This document shows, one piece after another, positions 27,883-35,275 of a stretch of DNA of 64,000 bases; within the stretch, counting starts at the first letter, position 1; each line of letters starts with the position of its first letter. The DNA comes from Kitasatospora sp. GP82 (GTDB taxonomy: Bacteria > Actinomycetota > Actinomycetes > Streptomycetales > Streptomycetaceae): NCBI RefSeq assembly GCF_029892105.1, contig NZ_JARZAJ010000031.1, positions 1 through 64,000 of the forward strand, given 5' to 3'. A model generated the notes under the pieces. The model did no database searches. It saw only the letters and a list, made by a program, of their open reading frames with translations, and was not told where the DNA came from. Both the position numbers and the translations under genes were made by a program.

Positions 27883-29328
27883 ATGCGTAGCAGTGGCAAC
27901 GGCAGGAACAGCAGCGGCGGTGGCGGGAGCCAGGGCCGCGGCGGACAGGGCGGGGGCCGGGGCGGCTCGTACGGCGGCTCCCGGGGCGGTTCGTCCTACG
28001 GTGGCGGTGGCGGGAGCCAGGGCCGCGGCGGACAGGGCGGCGGACAGGGCGGCGGCGGGCGGGGTGGCTCGTCCCCCTCGCGCGGCGGCTCGTCCCCCTC
28101 GCGCGGCGGCTCGTCCGACTCGCGTGGTGGCGGCTACGGCCGCGACGGCGGCTCGTACGGCGGTGGCGGCTCGTCCTTCGGTCGTGACGACCGCAGGCAG
28201 GGCGGCGGCGGCTCGTACGGTCGCGACGACCGTCGGCAGGGTGGCGGCTCGTCCTTCGGTCGTGATGACCGCAGGCAGGGCGGCGGCGGCTCGTACGGCC
28301 GCGACGACCGCAGGCAGGGTGGCGGCTCCGGCGGTGGCCGGGACCGTGACCGTCAGCCGCGCCCGGAGGAGCGCAGGTACGACCGGCCCGAGTACGGCGG
28401 TGGCCCCAACGCCACGCCCGGCCGCAGCAGCTTCTCCTCCCGGCGCCCCTCGCCGGCCCCCCGGCCGCGCCGTGAGGGTCAGGGCGCCCCGGGTGACCCG
28501 CGCCGTCAGCCGCAGCGCTCGCGCGAGCTGCAGGCCCGGATCGAGGACGCGGTGCTGGCCCGGCACGACAAGCCGGCCGTGAAGCTCCCCAAGACCTTCG
28601 GCGAGCCCGAGGGCGAGCGTCTGCAGAAGGTGCTGGCGCGTGCCGGTATCGGCAGCCGCCGCGCCTGCGAGGAGCTGATCGAGCAGGGCCGCGTCCAGGT
28701 CAACGGCGTCGTGGTCGGCGAGCAGGGCAAGCGGGTGGACCCGGAGAAGGACGAGATCAAGGTGGACGGCCTGACCGTCGCCACCCAGTCGTACCTGTTC
28801 TTCGCGCTCAACAAGCCGGCCGGTGTCGTCTCCACCATGGAGGACCCGGACGGCCGTCAGTGCCTGGGCGACTACGTGACCAACCGGGAGACCCGGCTGT
28901 TCCACGTCGGCCGGCTGGACACCGAGACCGAGGGCATCATCCTGCTCACCAACCACGGTGAGCTGGCCCACCGCCTCACCCACCCCCGTTACGGCGTCAC
29001 CAAGACCTACCTGGCGGCCATCCAGGGCCCGATCCCGCGCGACCTGGGCAAGCAGCTCGCGCAGGGCATCGAGCTGGAGGACGGCTTCGCCCGCGCCGAC
29101 AGCTTCAAGGTCGTCTCGAACGTCGGCAAGAACTACCTGGTCGAGGTCACCCTGCACGAGGGCCGCAAGCACATCGTCCGCCGGATGCTCGCCGAGGCGG
29201 GCTTCCCGGTCGAGAAGCTGGTCCGGACCCACTTCGGTCCGATCGCCCTGGGCGACCAGAAGTCGGGCTGGCTGCGCCGGCTGACCAACCCCGAGGTCGG
29301 TCAGCTGATGCGCGAGGTCGGTCTGTAA
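27883..29328 (+). CDS. rluB: RsuA/RluB-type pseudouridine synthase with RDDR/Gly-rich head
   Basis: 481 aa from ATG 27883, much longer than RluB (~250-290 aa) because residues 1-~225 are a disordered Gly/Ser/Arg head with repeats of GRDDRRQGGG and SYGRDDRRQ. The catalytic part follows: an S4 RNA-binding domain (RLQKVLARAGIGSRRACEEL, RVQVNGVVVGEQG) and the synthase domain with the catalytic aspartate in VGRLDTETEGIILLTN, then KTYLAAIQG and LHEGRKHIVRRMLAEAGFPV. RluB modifies U2605 in 23S rRNA; the related RsuA acts on 16S, and sequence alone leaves some doubt. The head resembles RGG-box RNA-binding regions. A perfect terminator hairpin follows. Confidence 0.9.
   Translation: MRSSGNGRNSSGGGGSQGRGGQGGGRGGSYGGSRGGSSYGGGGGSQGRGGQGGGQGGGGRGGSSPSRGGSSPSRGGSSDSRGGGYGRDGGSYGGGGSSFGRDDRRQGGGGSYGRDDRRQGGGSSFGRDDRRQGGGGSYGRDDRRQGGGSGGGRDRDRQPRPEERRYDRPEYGGGPNATPGRSSFSSRRPSPAPRPRREGQGAPGDPRRQPQRSRELQARIEDAVLARHDKPAVKLPKTFGEPEGERLQKVLARAGIGSRRACEELIEQGRVQVNGVVVGEQGKRVDPEKDEIKVDGLTVATQSYLFFALNKPAGVVSTMEDPDGRQCLGDYVTNRETRLFHVGRLDTETEGIILLTNHGELAHRLTHPRYGVTKTYLAAIQGPIPRDLGKQLAQGIELEDGFARADSFKVVSNVGKNYLVEVTLHEGRKHIVRRMLAEAGFPVEKLVRTHFGPIALGDQKSGWLRRLTNPEVGQLMREVGL
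28180..28330 (+). repeat. In-frame GRDDRRQGGG-coding repeats
   Basis: Four units coding for (S)(Y/F)GRDDRRQGGGG follow each other, alternating SFGRDDRRQ and SYGRDDRRQ. They are part of the head of the pseudouridine synthase. The same RDD core word occurs in the repeats at the left end of the window. Confidence 0.8.
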
Positions 29329-29375
29329 GGACCTGCGCCGCCGGGTGCCCTACCCGGCAGTAGCACCAGGTGATG

Positions 29376-29407
29376 AGGGCCTCCCCGCCGATCGGCGGGG
29401 AGGCCCT
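29376..29407 (+). terminator. Perfect 16-bp-stem terminator
   Basis: AGGGCCTCCCCGCCGA and its exact complement TCGGCGGGGAGGCCCT form a 32-base perfect palindrome 48 bases after the pseudouridine synthase stop, followed by a T-containing CTGCTGTG. It most likely ends the scp/rluB transcript. Confidence 0.8.
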
Positions 29408-29563
29408 CTGCTGTGCTTCGGGGGTGCCGTGTGAGTCTGGCCGCACCCGGTTCCTCCCGGCTTGTCAGCCCCTTGATCCGTGGCGCACGATTGCCAGCGA
29501 CTCGCGCCCGGCCGGGTGGCGGGACTGCGCCACCCGGGGGTGAGCCGTGGGGGAAGGAACGTT

Positions 29564-30544
29564 GTGCTCGACGCATTCGGAGTGCTCGGTCTCGGCCGAC
29601 CGGACGGACAGCTGTACGCGGCCCTGGTGGCCGCGCCCCAGTCCACCGCCGAGGATCTCGCCGAGCAGTGCAGACTGACCCTTCAGCAGGGCCGGGCGGC
29701 CCTGGACCGACTGGCCGAGCAGGGCATGGTGACCCGCGCCCCGGTCGATCGCGAGCGCTACCTGGCGGTCGCCCCCGACGTCGCCATCGGCACCCTGATC
29801 GGACACCGCGAGGCCCAGCTGCGTGGCGCCCGCGCCGAGATGCACCGGCTGATGGACGCCTTCCGGGAGGCCAGCCGCTTCACCGACCCCGCCCACTCGG
29901 TCGAGGTGCTGACCGGGGGTGAGGCGATCGCCCAGCGGCTGGAGCACCTGGTCGAGACCGCCCAGTACCAGGTCCGCGGCTTCGACTGCCCGCCCTACAT
30001 CCAGGACCCGGTGGCCAACCTGCCCAGGCAGCGCCGGCGGCTCAAGTCCGGGGTGCGCTTCCGTACGGTCTTCGACAAGGAGGCCGTGGCCTGGCCGGGC
30101 CGACTGGAGAAGGAGATCCTGGTCGGCGTCTCGGACGGCGAGGAGTGCAAGGTCCGCCCGACGCTGCCGATGAAGATGATGATGGCCGACGACCGGACGG
30201 CGATCATCCCGATCAGCGTCGGCGACGCCGTCCTGGACGCTGCGTACGTGATCCACCCGTCCGCGCTGCTCCAGGCCCTGGACGCGCTCTTCGAGGCGGA
30301 GTGGGACCGGGCCGTCCCGCTCCAGGCGGCGATCGGCGCGGGGGCGGAGGGGTCGGGGCCCGAGGAGGACCACCGCAAGCTGCTCGGCCTGCTCGCGGCC
30401 GGGCTCACCGACGAGTCGATCGCCCGGTCGCTCGGCTGGAGTGCCCGGACCACCCAGCGGCGGTTGCAGGCGCTGATGCGGCAGCTCGGCGCGACCACCA
30501 GGTTCCAGGCCGGGATGGCGGCCCGGGAACGCGGCTGGCTGTAG
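29564..30544 (+). CDS. TrmB/LuxR-type transcriptional regulator
   Basis: 326 aa from GTG 29564, with GGAAGGA 5-6 bases upstream. The N-terminus is a winged helix of the TrmB kind (DGQLYAALVAAPQSTAEDL, then LQQGRAALDRLAEQGMV). The middle (VEVLTGGEAIAQRLEHLVET, VRGFDCPPYI, SGVRFRTVFDKEAV) resembles the phospholipase-D-like sensor found in TrmB-type regulators. The C-terminus is a LuxR-like HTH: LLAAGLTDESIARSLGWSAR and TTQRRLQALMRQLGATTRFQ. It would bind DNA through one or both ends; ligand and target genes are unknown. Such proteins are common in Streptomyces. Upstream Met/Val codons to 29480 lack a ribosome site. Confidence 0.85.
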   Translation: MLDAFGVLGLGRPDGQLYAALVAAPQSTAEDLAEQCRLTLQQGRAALDRLAEQGMVTRAPVDRERYLAVAPDVAIGTLIGHREAQLRGARAEMHRLMDAFREASRFTDPAHSVEVLTGGEAIAQRLEHLVETAQYQVRGFDCPPYIQDPVANLPRQRRRLKSGVRFRTVFDKEAVAWPGRLEKEILVGVSDGEECKVRPTLPMKMMMADDRTAIIPISVGDAVLDAAYVIHPSALLQALDALFEAEWDRAVPLQAAIGAGAEGSGPEEDHRKLLGLLAAGLTDESIARSLGWSARTTQRRLQALMRQLGATTRFQAGMAARERGWL

Positions 30545-30587
30545 GCCCCGGGCGCGGAGGGTTCCCCCCGAGGGGCGGAGGGCACTA

Positions 30588-30757
30588 CCCAGGGGCGCGG
30601 GGAACTGCGCGAAAACGGAAGGCGCAGACGTTCGGCCGGGCCCGGAGGCCACCTGGCACCTCGCGACCCTTCCGGGGGCGGTGCGGCCTGATCCCGGCGG
30701 AGTACCGTGCGGCGGGAGTGCCTTCCGTTTCGCGCAGTTCCTCGCGCCCCCCTGGGG
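30588..30757. repeat. Inverted-repeat element with ~34-bp arms (MITE-like)
   Basis: The arms 30588-30623 and 30721-30757 are near-perfect inverted copies (CGCGGGGAACTGCGCG then AACGGAAGGC), enclosing about 97 bp. The right arm differs by a few G/C insertions. No gene is inside. This is either a long hairpin (terminator region for the regulator and the convergent DUF952 gene) or a short non-autonomous mobile element. The core AGGGGCGCG of the arms is also found singly elsewhere in this window. Confidence 0.6.
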
Positions 30758-30778
30758 TGTCCGGTTGCGTGGTGGGGG

Positions 30779-31141
30779 TCAGCTCCAGGGGAGGAGTTTG
30801 CTCCAGCGGCCGTCGGGGCCGCGTTCCAGCTTCTCCAGGCCGACCACGGCCGTCCGGTTGAGCCGCCCGTAGATGTGCGGGAAGAGCACCCCCGGGGTCG
30901 CGCCGGGCGGTGGTGCGCCGTGCGCGGCCTCCCACTTCACCATCGGCTCGACCAGGCTCTCCTCGATCAGCAGGGCCATCAGCGGCTCCGGCGCGTCCTG
31001 GTAGAAGGCGTTGGCGACGGCCAGTGCGGTCTGCTCGTCGGCCGAGCAGTGGATGAAGCCGTCGGTCAGCAGGGAGGCGGTGGCGTACGGCCGACCTGGG
31101 TCGCGGAGCCAGTCGTCAAGGGGCGAGAGGTGGTAGATCAT
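30779..31141 (-). CDS. DUF952 family protein
   Basis: 120 aa from ATG 31141. Family features: an N-terminal MIYHLSPLDDW, TASLLTDGFIHCSADEQ (the DGFIHCS motif), and a C-terminal LFPHIYGRLNRTAVVGLEKL. DUF952 proteins are small and resemble a glutathione-S-transferase-like or ADP-ribosyl-binding fold in some annotations; none has a firm function. Cytoplasmic. The promoter side (31142-31200) is AT-rich for this genome, with ttttttaccgtatttg. It is convergent with the TrmB/LuxR-type gene. Confidence 0.8.
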   Translation of the reverse strand: MIYHLSPLDDWLRDPGRPYATASLLTDGFIHCSADEQTALAVANAFYQDAPEPLMALLIEESLVEPMVKWEAAHGAPPPGATPGVLFPHIYGRLNRTAVVGLEKLERGPDGRWSKLLPWS

Positions 31142-31203
31142 GTGTCTTTTTTACCGTATTTGCACCGGAGTTGACGGTTACGGGCGTCGTCGGTCGGCTG
31201 CCG

Positions 31204-32778
31204 TCAGATCCCGGCCACCCTGGCCGCCGCCGAGACCTCGTACACCAGGGTGACGGTCCGTCGGCCGCCCGGTGGCAGGGTCACGTCCCAGCGGACGATG
31301 CCCTCGGCGTCCAGCGCGTCCGGCGCGGGGGAGCAGGACTCCTTGCGCAGCCGTACCTCGACCGCCGAGACCTCCGAGACCGGGATCCGCTCGCGCAAGG
31401 CGATCCGCTGGTCCTCGTGCTCGTGCGGGCCGGAGAAGCGGGACAGGTGCAGCCGGACCGTGCGGGTCAGCACCGTGCGCTGGGCCAGGGCGGTACTGGC
31501 CCTGGTCTCCTCGGTCTCGCGGACCACCCGGTAGCCGTCCGTGCTGCCGAAGGAGAGTTCGGCGAACGCGCCGGGGGCGGTGAAGCCCAGCTCCGCCCGG
31601 CCGGTGAAGCCGCTGCCCCGCACCAGGTCCACCGGGCCCGCGAGCAGCGCGTGCCCGGCGTCGTTGCGGAACCTGACCACCTCGGTGACCAGCGGCGAGA
31701 GCTCGGGTGCGCAGACGTACTCGCTGCTCGTGGGCACGGTGAAGGCGGTGAGCGGTACCCGGTGCGGGCGGCCGTCGCCGGGTACGGAGGCCGGTCCGGG
31801 GGCGCGCAGGGTGCGCACCTCGCCGCCGTCGTCCACACCGGGCAGGACGTCCACGTCCGCCGGTCCGGTGCTGCCGATCTCCTCCTCGCGCAGCTCGACC
31901 TCCACCGTGCGACGCTCCTCGGCGGACTTCTCGCGCAGCGACAGCACGTCCTCGACCAGGCGCGGCGGCTCGCCCGCCAGCGCGGACCGGGCGGTGGAGA
32001 GGGTGAGCCGGACCTGCGACCAGTCCTCGCCGGTGCGCTGCCAGACCATCGCCTCCGTCTCCAGCAGCAGACTGCCGCCGGTGAGCGTCGCCCGGTACGC
32101 CGGGCGCCACAGTGCGCACGGGGCGAGGTGGGAGAGGGTCAGTCCGTGCGGTCCCGGCTCGGTGGCCTCGACCGTCAGCTCCACGTACCCGAGCAGCTCG
32201 GCGGGCTCCTCCTCGGCCTCGTCCAGCGCCCGCTGGGCCTGCCGCAGCTCGTCCTCGACAGCACGCAGCCGGGCCCGTACGGTGCGCAGCTGCTCGCCGT
32301 ACGACTCGCGCTCGGCGTCCACCCGGTCCAGTTCGCGCGTCCAGCGGGCCCGTTCGATCTCGCCGTGGCCCGCGCCCTCGCCGATCTCGCGCAGCAGGTC
32401 GGCGGCGAGCTGGGCGAGCAGGGCCAGCCGGGCCTCCAGACGGCTGCGGCGGCCGTCCGCGGTGAGCTGCTCCTGCTCCAGCGCGTGGACGCGGTGGCGC
32501 AGCTCGGAGTCGGCCCCGGTGGGCGGGAGCGGGGCGCGCGGGGTCCAGGAACGGAGGATCCGGGCGTCCAGGACCCTGGCCCGAGGTGTCGTCAGTTCGG
32601 CGCGCAGGGAGCGGTCGACGGCGAGCGCGGTGATCGGGCCGAGGCGCAGGCGCTGCACGCCCCGGTGCAGGTCGAGGGCGGTGGTGCGCTCGACGAGGGC
32701 GCGGTCCTCCAGACAGGTCACGGCCGTGACCGGGAGCGGAAGGACCGGGGAGGTTGTGGCGGGCGGGGTGGTGGTCAT
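31204..32778 (-). CDS. MuiA-type protein (DUF4140/DUF4139), copy 1
   Basis: 524 aa. Layout of the mucoidy-inhibitor MuiA family: an N-terminal DUF4140-like strand region (PVTAVTCLEDRALVERTTAL), a coiled coil of about 120 residues (HRVHALEQEQLTADGRRSRL to DELRQAQRALDEAEEEP), then DUF4139 (LSHLAPCALWRPAYRATLTG, GEDWSQVRLTLSTARSALAG, LLAGPVDLVRG). The family was named after an effect on capsule production; its biochemical role is unknown. No signal peptide, so cytoplasmic. Its start lies 3 bases from the stop of the second MuiA-type gene upstream, so the two are surely co-transcribed. Confidence 0.87.
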   Translation of the reverse strand: MTTTPPATTSPVLPLPVTAVTCLEDRALVERTTALDLHRGVQRLRLGPITALAVDRSLRAELTTPRARVLDARILRSWTPRAPLPPTGADSELRHRVHALEQEQLTADGRRSRLEARLALLAQLAADLLREIGEGAGHGEIERARWTRELDRVDAERESYGEQLRTVRARLRAVEDELRQAQRALDEAEEEPAELLGYVELTVEATEPGPHGLTLSHLAPCALWRPAYRATLTGGSLLLETEAMVWQRTGEDWSQVRLTLSTARSALAGEPPRLVEDVLSLREKSAEERRTVEVELREEEIGSTGPADVDVLPGVDDGGEVRTLRAPGPASVPGDGRPHRVPLTAFTVPTSSEYVCAPELSPLVTEVVRFRNDAGHALLAGPVDLVRGSGFTGRAELGFTAPGAFAELSFGSTDGYRVVRETEETRASTALAQRTVLTRTVRLHLSRFSGPHEHEDQRIALRERIPVSEVSAVEVRLRKESCSPAPDALDAEGIVRWDVTLPPGGRRTVTLVYEVSAAARVAGI

Positions 32779-32781
32779 GGG

Positions 32782-34920
32782 TCAGTTCCTCCGGTTTCCG
32801 CCGAGGACGGCCTTGCCGGCCGGGATGCGGATCTCGTAGCCGCCGTCCAGCTCGGCCGTGCCGTTGGCGGGCAGCTCCACCCGCCACAGACGGGTGCTCG
32901 GCGGGTAGGTGTCCGAGGGGTCGGCGGGTGCCGTCCAGCCGGGCCGTTCCTCGATCCGGATGTCGGCGTCGGCGGTGACCGGGACGCGTTCGCGCACTTC
33001 GACGGTGACCGGGTGGCCGAGCCGGTTGGCCAGCTCCACATGGACGCGGTGGTCGAGCACGGTGGTGCCGTTCAGCATGCCGGCCGTGGACTCGCGCAGT
33101 TCGGAGCGGCGGGCGACCCGGATACCCTCCGCCACGCCCAGACCGACCCGGCGGGTGCCGCCGGGCGCGAGGGTGGGCAGCGCGGCGGTGAGCAGGAACT
33201 CGCCGTCCACGGTCACCTCGACCGGGCCGGCGAGCAGCGGTTCGGCGGTGGGGTTGCCCAGCACCAGGGTGCGGTAGACGGTCTCCTCGACGGAGGGGAC
33301 GCAGACGTACTCCTGGTGCAGGCTGACCGGGAGCTCCGTGACGGTGACGGTGTGCCAGCCGGGTGCGGACGGGAGGTCCACGGGGGCGGCGGCGTCGTAG
33401 CGGTGGTCGAAGGAGCCGGCCGACTCGCGCGGGCGTACCGCGTGCGGTGGCAGTGGCTGCGCGGCGGCCTGCTCCGCGGCGCGCAGGCCGGGGCCGTGGT
33501 CGGTGGGAGGGGAGGCCGCGGGGGAGGGGAGCAGCTGGCCACGGCGGGCCGGGGGCTGGTCGGGGCCGTGCAGGGTGAGCGCGGCGTAGTCGAGCCACCG
33601 GGCGGCGGGATGGGGGTGCTCGGGCTCGGCGGCCGGGACGGCGGCCGGAGGCGGGGCGGCGGCCATCCGCATGCGCGGGGCCGCTGCGGGCGCGGGTGCG
33701 CCGGGTGCGCCGGGTGCGCCAGGTGCACCCGGCGCACCGGGGAAGGCGCCGCCGAGTGCGGGGGCTTGGGGCGCGGCGGCCCCGTACGCGACGGGAGCGG
33801 CGGGCTCCCGGGGTTGCGCCCGGACGGCGTAGCCGGGGAGGTCGTCGGGTACGTCGAACGGCCCGCCGGCGGCGGGGGCCAGCGGGCCGCGCGGTGCGGG
33901 GGCGGCCTGGACCGCGCCGGTGGCCGGGCCGCCGAAGGTCCGGCTGCGGTGCGGCTGCGGGGGCGGGCCCGCAGCGTCGTATCCGGTGAAGAGGTCGGAC
34001 AGCCCGGTCGGGGCCGCCCGCCATCCCGAGGGGGCGGGGGCGCTCTGGCGGCGGCCGATCCGGATCGAACGCAGCTGTGGCAGTTCGGTGCGGCGGGCCA
34101 GGTCGGCGGTGGAGAGCGCCAGGCGGACGCCCGTCCAGTCCTCGCCGGTGAGCTGGAGGACGGAGGCGCGCAGCACCAGGGCTCCGGCGGCGTCGTCCTG
34201 ACGGTGGTTCAGCCGGTACGAGGGCACCCAGACCGCGCCGGGCACGCCGTACTCGAGCTCGATCTCCACCTCGCGTTCGGTGCCGCTCCCGGTGAGGGTG
34301 AGCGCGGCGACGGCGCTGGTCTCCACCGGGTGGGCGGGCTCGGCGGTGGAGGCCCGGGCGAGCCGTTCGAGGGCGACGGAGAGCGTGTGTTCGGCCCGGC
34401 GGACCTCCTCGGCGAGCTCCCGGGCCCGGGTGTGCAGGGTGGCGAGGCGTTCGTCCACGAAGTCCGCCAGCTCCAGCCAGGCATCGGCAGGTGTACGGCG
34501 GTGCGGCTCCTCGCCCGTCCGGACGGGCGGGACGGCGCGCAGTGCGGCGATCTCCGCTATCCGGGAGAGCCGGCGGGAGTGCCGCTCGCGGGCTGCGTCC
34601 AGTGCGTCCTCGGCCTGTTCGACCTCGCGGCGCAGCCGGGGCAGTTGCTCGGGGCCGCGCAGCTCGGCGACTGTCTCAAGCCGCGCTTCGGTGACCCGCC
34701 AGTCGCTCTGCCCGGCCACCTTGGCGCGCAGCGAGGCGCCGTCCAGGGTGCGCGGCAGCCCCGCCAGCCGCACCCGGCCGTCCGGCGGTACGGTGCCGCG
34801 GGCCCGGCGCAGGCAGAGCGCGCCGGATGCGTAGACCACGACCGATTCGAGTACCGAGCTCCAGCTCCCTGCCGGGCCCCGTCCCTCATGCCCTGCCGCC
34901 TCAGCCGCCACCCCGCCCAC
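32782..34920 (-). CDS. MuiA-type protein (DUF4140/DUF4139), copy 2 with Pro/Ala insert
   Basis: About 712 aa using the GTG at 34920; a start some residues later is possible. It shares domain order with its neighbour: N-terminal SVLESVVVYASGALCLRRA, coiled coil (RREVEQAEDALDAARERHSR to LAEEVRRAEHTLSVALERL), then PGAVWVPSYRLNHRQDD, GEDWTGVRLALSTADLA and LLAGPVEVTVDGEFLLT. Unlike copy 1 it carries an insert of about 190 residues (~310-500) rich in Pro, Ala and Gly, including GAPGAPGAPGAPGAP-type repeats, which is probably disordered. The pair likely form a complex, by analogy with tandem paralogues in general; this is inference. Confidence 0.83.
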   Translation of the reverse strand: MGGVAAEAAGHEGRGPAGSWSSVLESVVVYASGALCLRRARGTVPPDGRVRLAGLPRTLDGASLRAKVAGQSDWRVTEARLETVAELRGPEQLPRLRREVEQAEDALDAARERHSRRLSRIAEIAALRAVPPVRTGEEPHRRTPADAWLELADFVDERLATLHTRARELAEEVRRAEHTLSVALERLARASTAEPAHPVETSAVAALTLTGSGTEREVEIELEYGVPGAVWVPSYRLNHRQDDAAGALVLRASVLQLTGEDWTGVRLALSTADLARRTELPQLRSIRIGRRQSAPAPSGWRAAPTGLSDLFTGYDAAGPPPQPHRSRTFGGPATGAVQAAPAPRGPLAPAAGGPFDVPDDLPGYAVRAQPREPAAPVAYGAAAPQAPALGGAFPGAPGAPGAPGAPGAPAPAAAPRMRMAAAPPPAAVPAAEPEHPHPAARWLDYAALTLHGPDQPPARRGQLLPSPAASPPTDHGPGLRAAEQAAAQPLPPHAVRPRESAGSFDHRYDAAAPVDLPSAPGWHTVTVTELPVSLHQEYVCVPSVEETVYRTLVLGNPTAEPLLAGPVEVTVDGEFLLTAALPTLAPGGTRRVGLGVAEGIRVARRSELRESTAGMLNGTTVLDHRVHVELANRLGHPVTVEVRERVPVTADADIRIEERPGWTAPADPSDTYPPSTRLWRVELPANGTAELDGGYEIRIPAGKAVLGGNRRN

Positions 34921-35270
34921 CCTTCGTCCGTACCGTCCCCCGGGCGCCCAGTCTGCACCGGTGCTGCCCGGGTGTCAGTGGATTTCGTCCGCGCGCCGTC
35001 GAGCGGTGTGGACCCTGGGTCCGTGGTCGGCCGGGCCGCCGGGGCGAAGCGCGCCGTTCGGCGGTGCGCGAGAGCGGGGGGCGAGGATCGGACGGTACCT
35101 GCGGTGTTCGGACTCCACATGGCCGCGGGCCCCCGCGGCGGATCACGGGGGCCCGTTCGGCCCGGTACCCGTTGCCGGAGAGGTCACCGGACGTCGGGTC
35201 GGCCCAGCGTGCGGTCAGCCGGTCAGCCGGTCAGCCGGTCAGCCGGTCAGCCGGTCAGCCGGTCAGCCGG
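34921..35270. other. Gap between the des/MFS operon and the MuiA pair
   Basis: 350 bp without a gene. It holds the inverted repeat at 35126-35155, eight CGGTCAGC octamers at 35212-35275, and presumably the promoter of the MuiA pair. The remainder shows nothing I can name. Confidence 0.5.
35126..35155 (-). terminator. Terminator of the desABCD-MFS operon
   Basis: CGGGCCCCCG and CGGGGGCCCG form a perfect 10-bp stem with a 10-base loop (cggcggatca). It lies 116-145 bases past the MFS stop codon in the direction of transcription, after the octamer array. Confidence 0.6.
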
Positions 35271-35275
35271 TCAGC
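35212..35275. repeat. Eight tandem CGGTCAGC octamers
   Basis: CGGTCAGC is repeated eight times without a mismatch, starting every 8 bp from 35212 to 35268. On the minus strand the units read GCTGACCG. The MFS stop codon TGA (35273-35271) lies inside the last unit, so the array is the first thing transcribed after the operon's final gene. Confidence 0.9.

Noticed and set aside
35212..35275. CRISPR array
   Set aside because: The octamers are directly contiguous without spacers and no cas genes are present.
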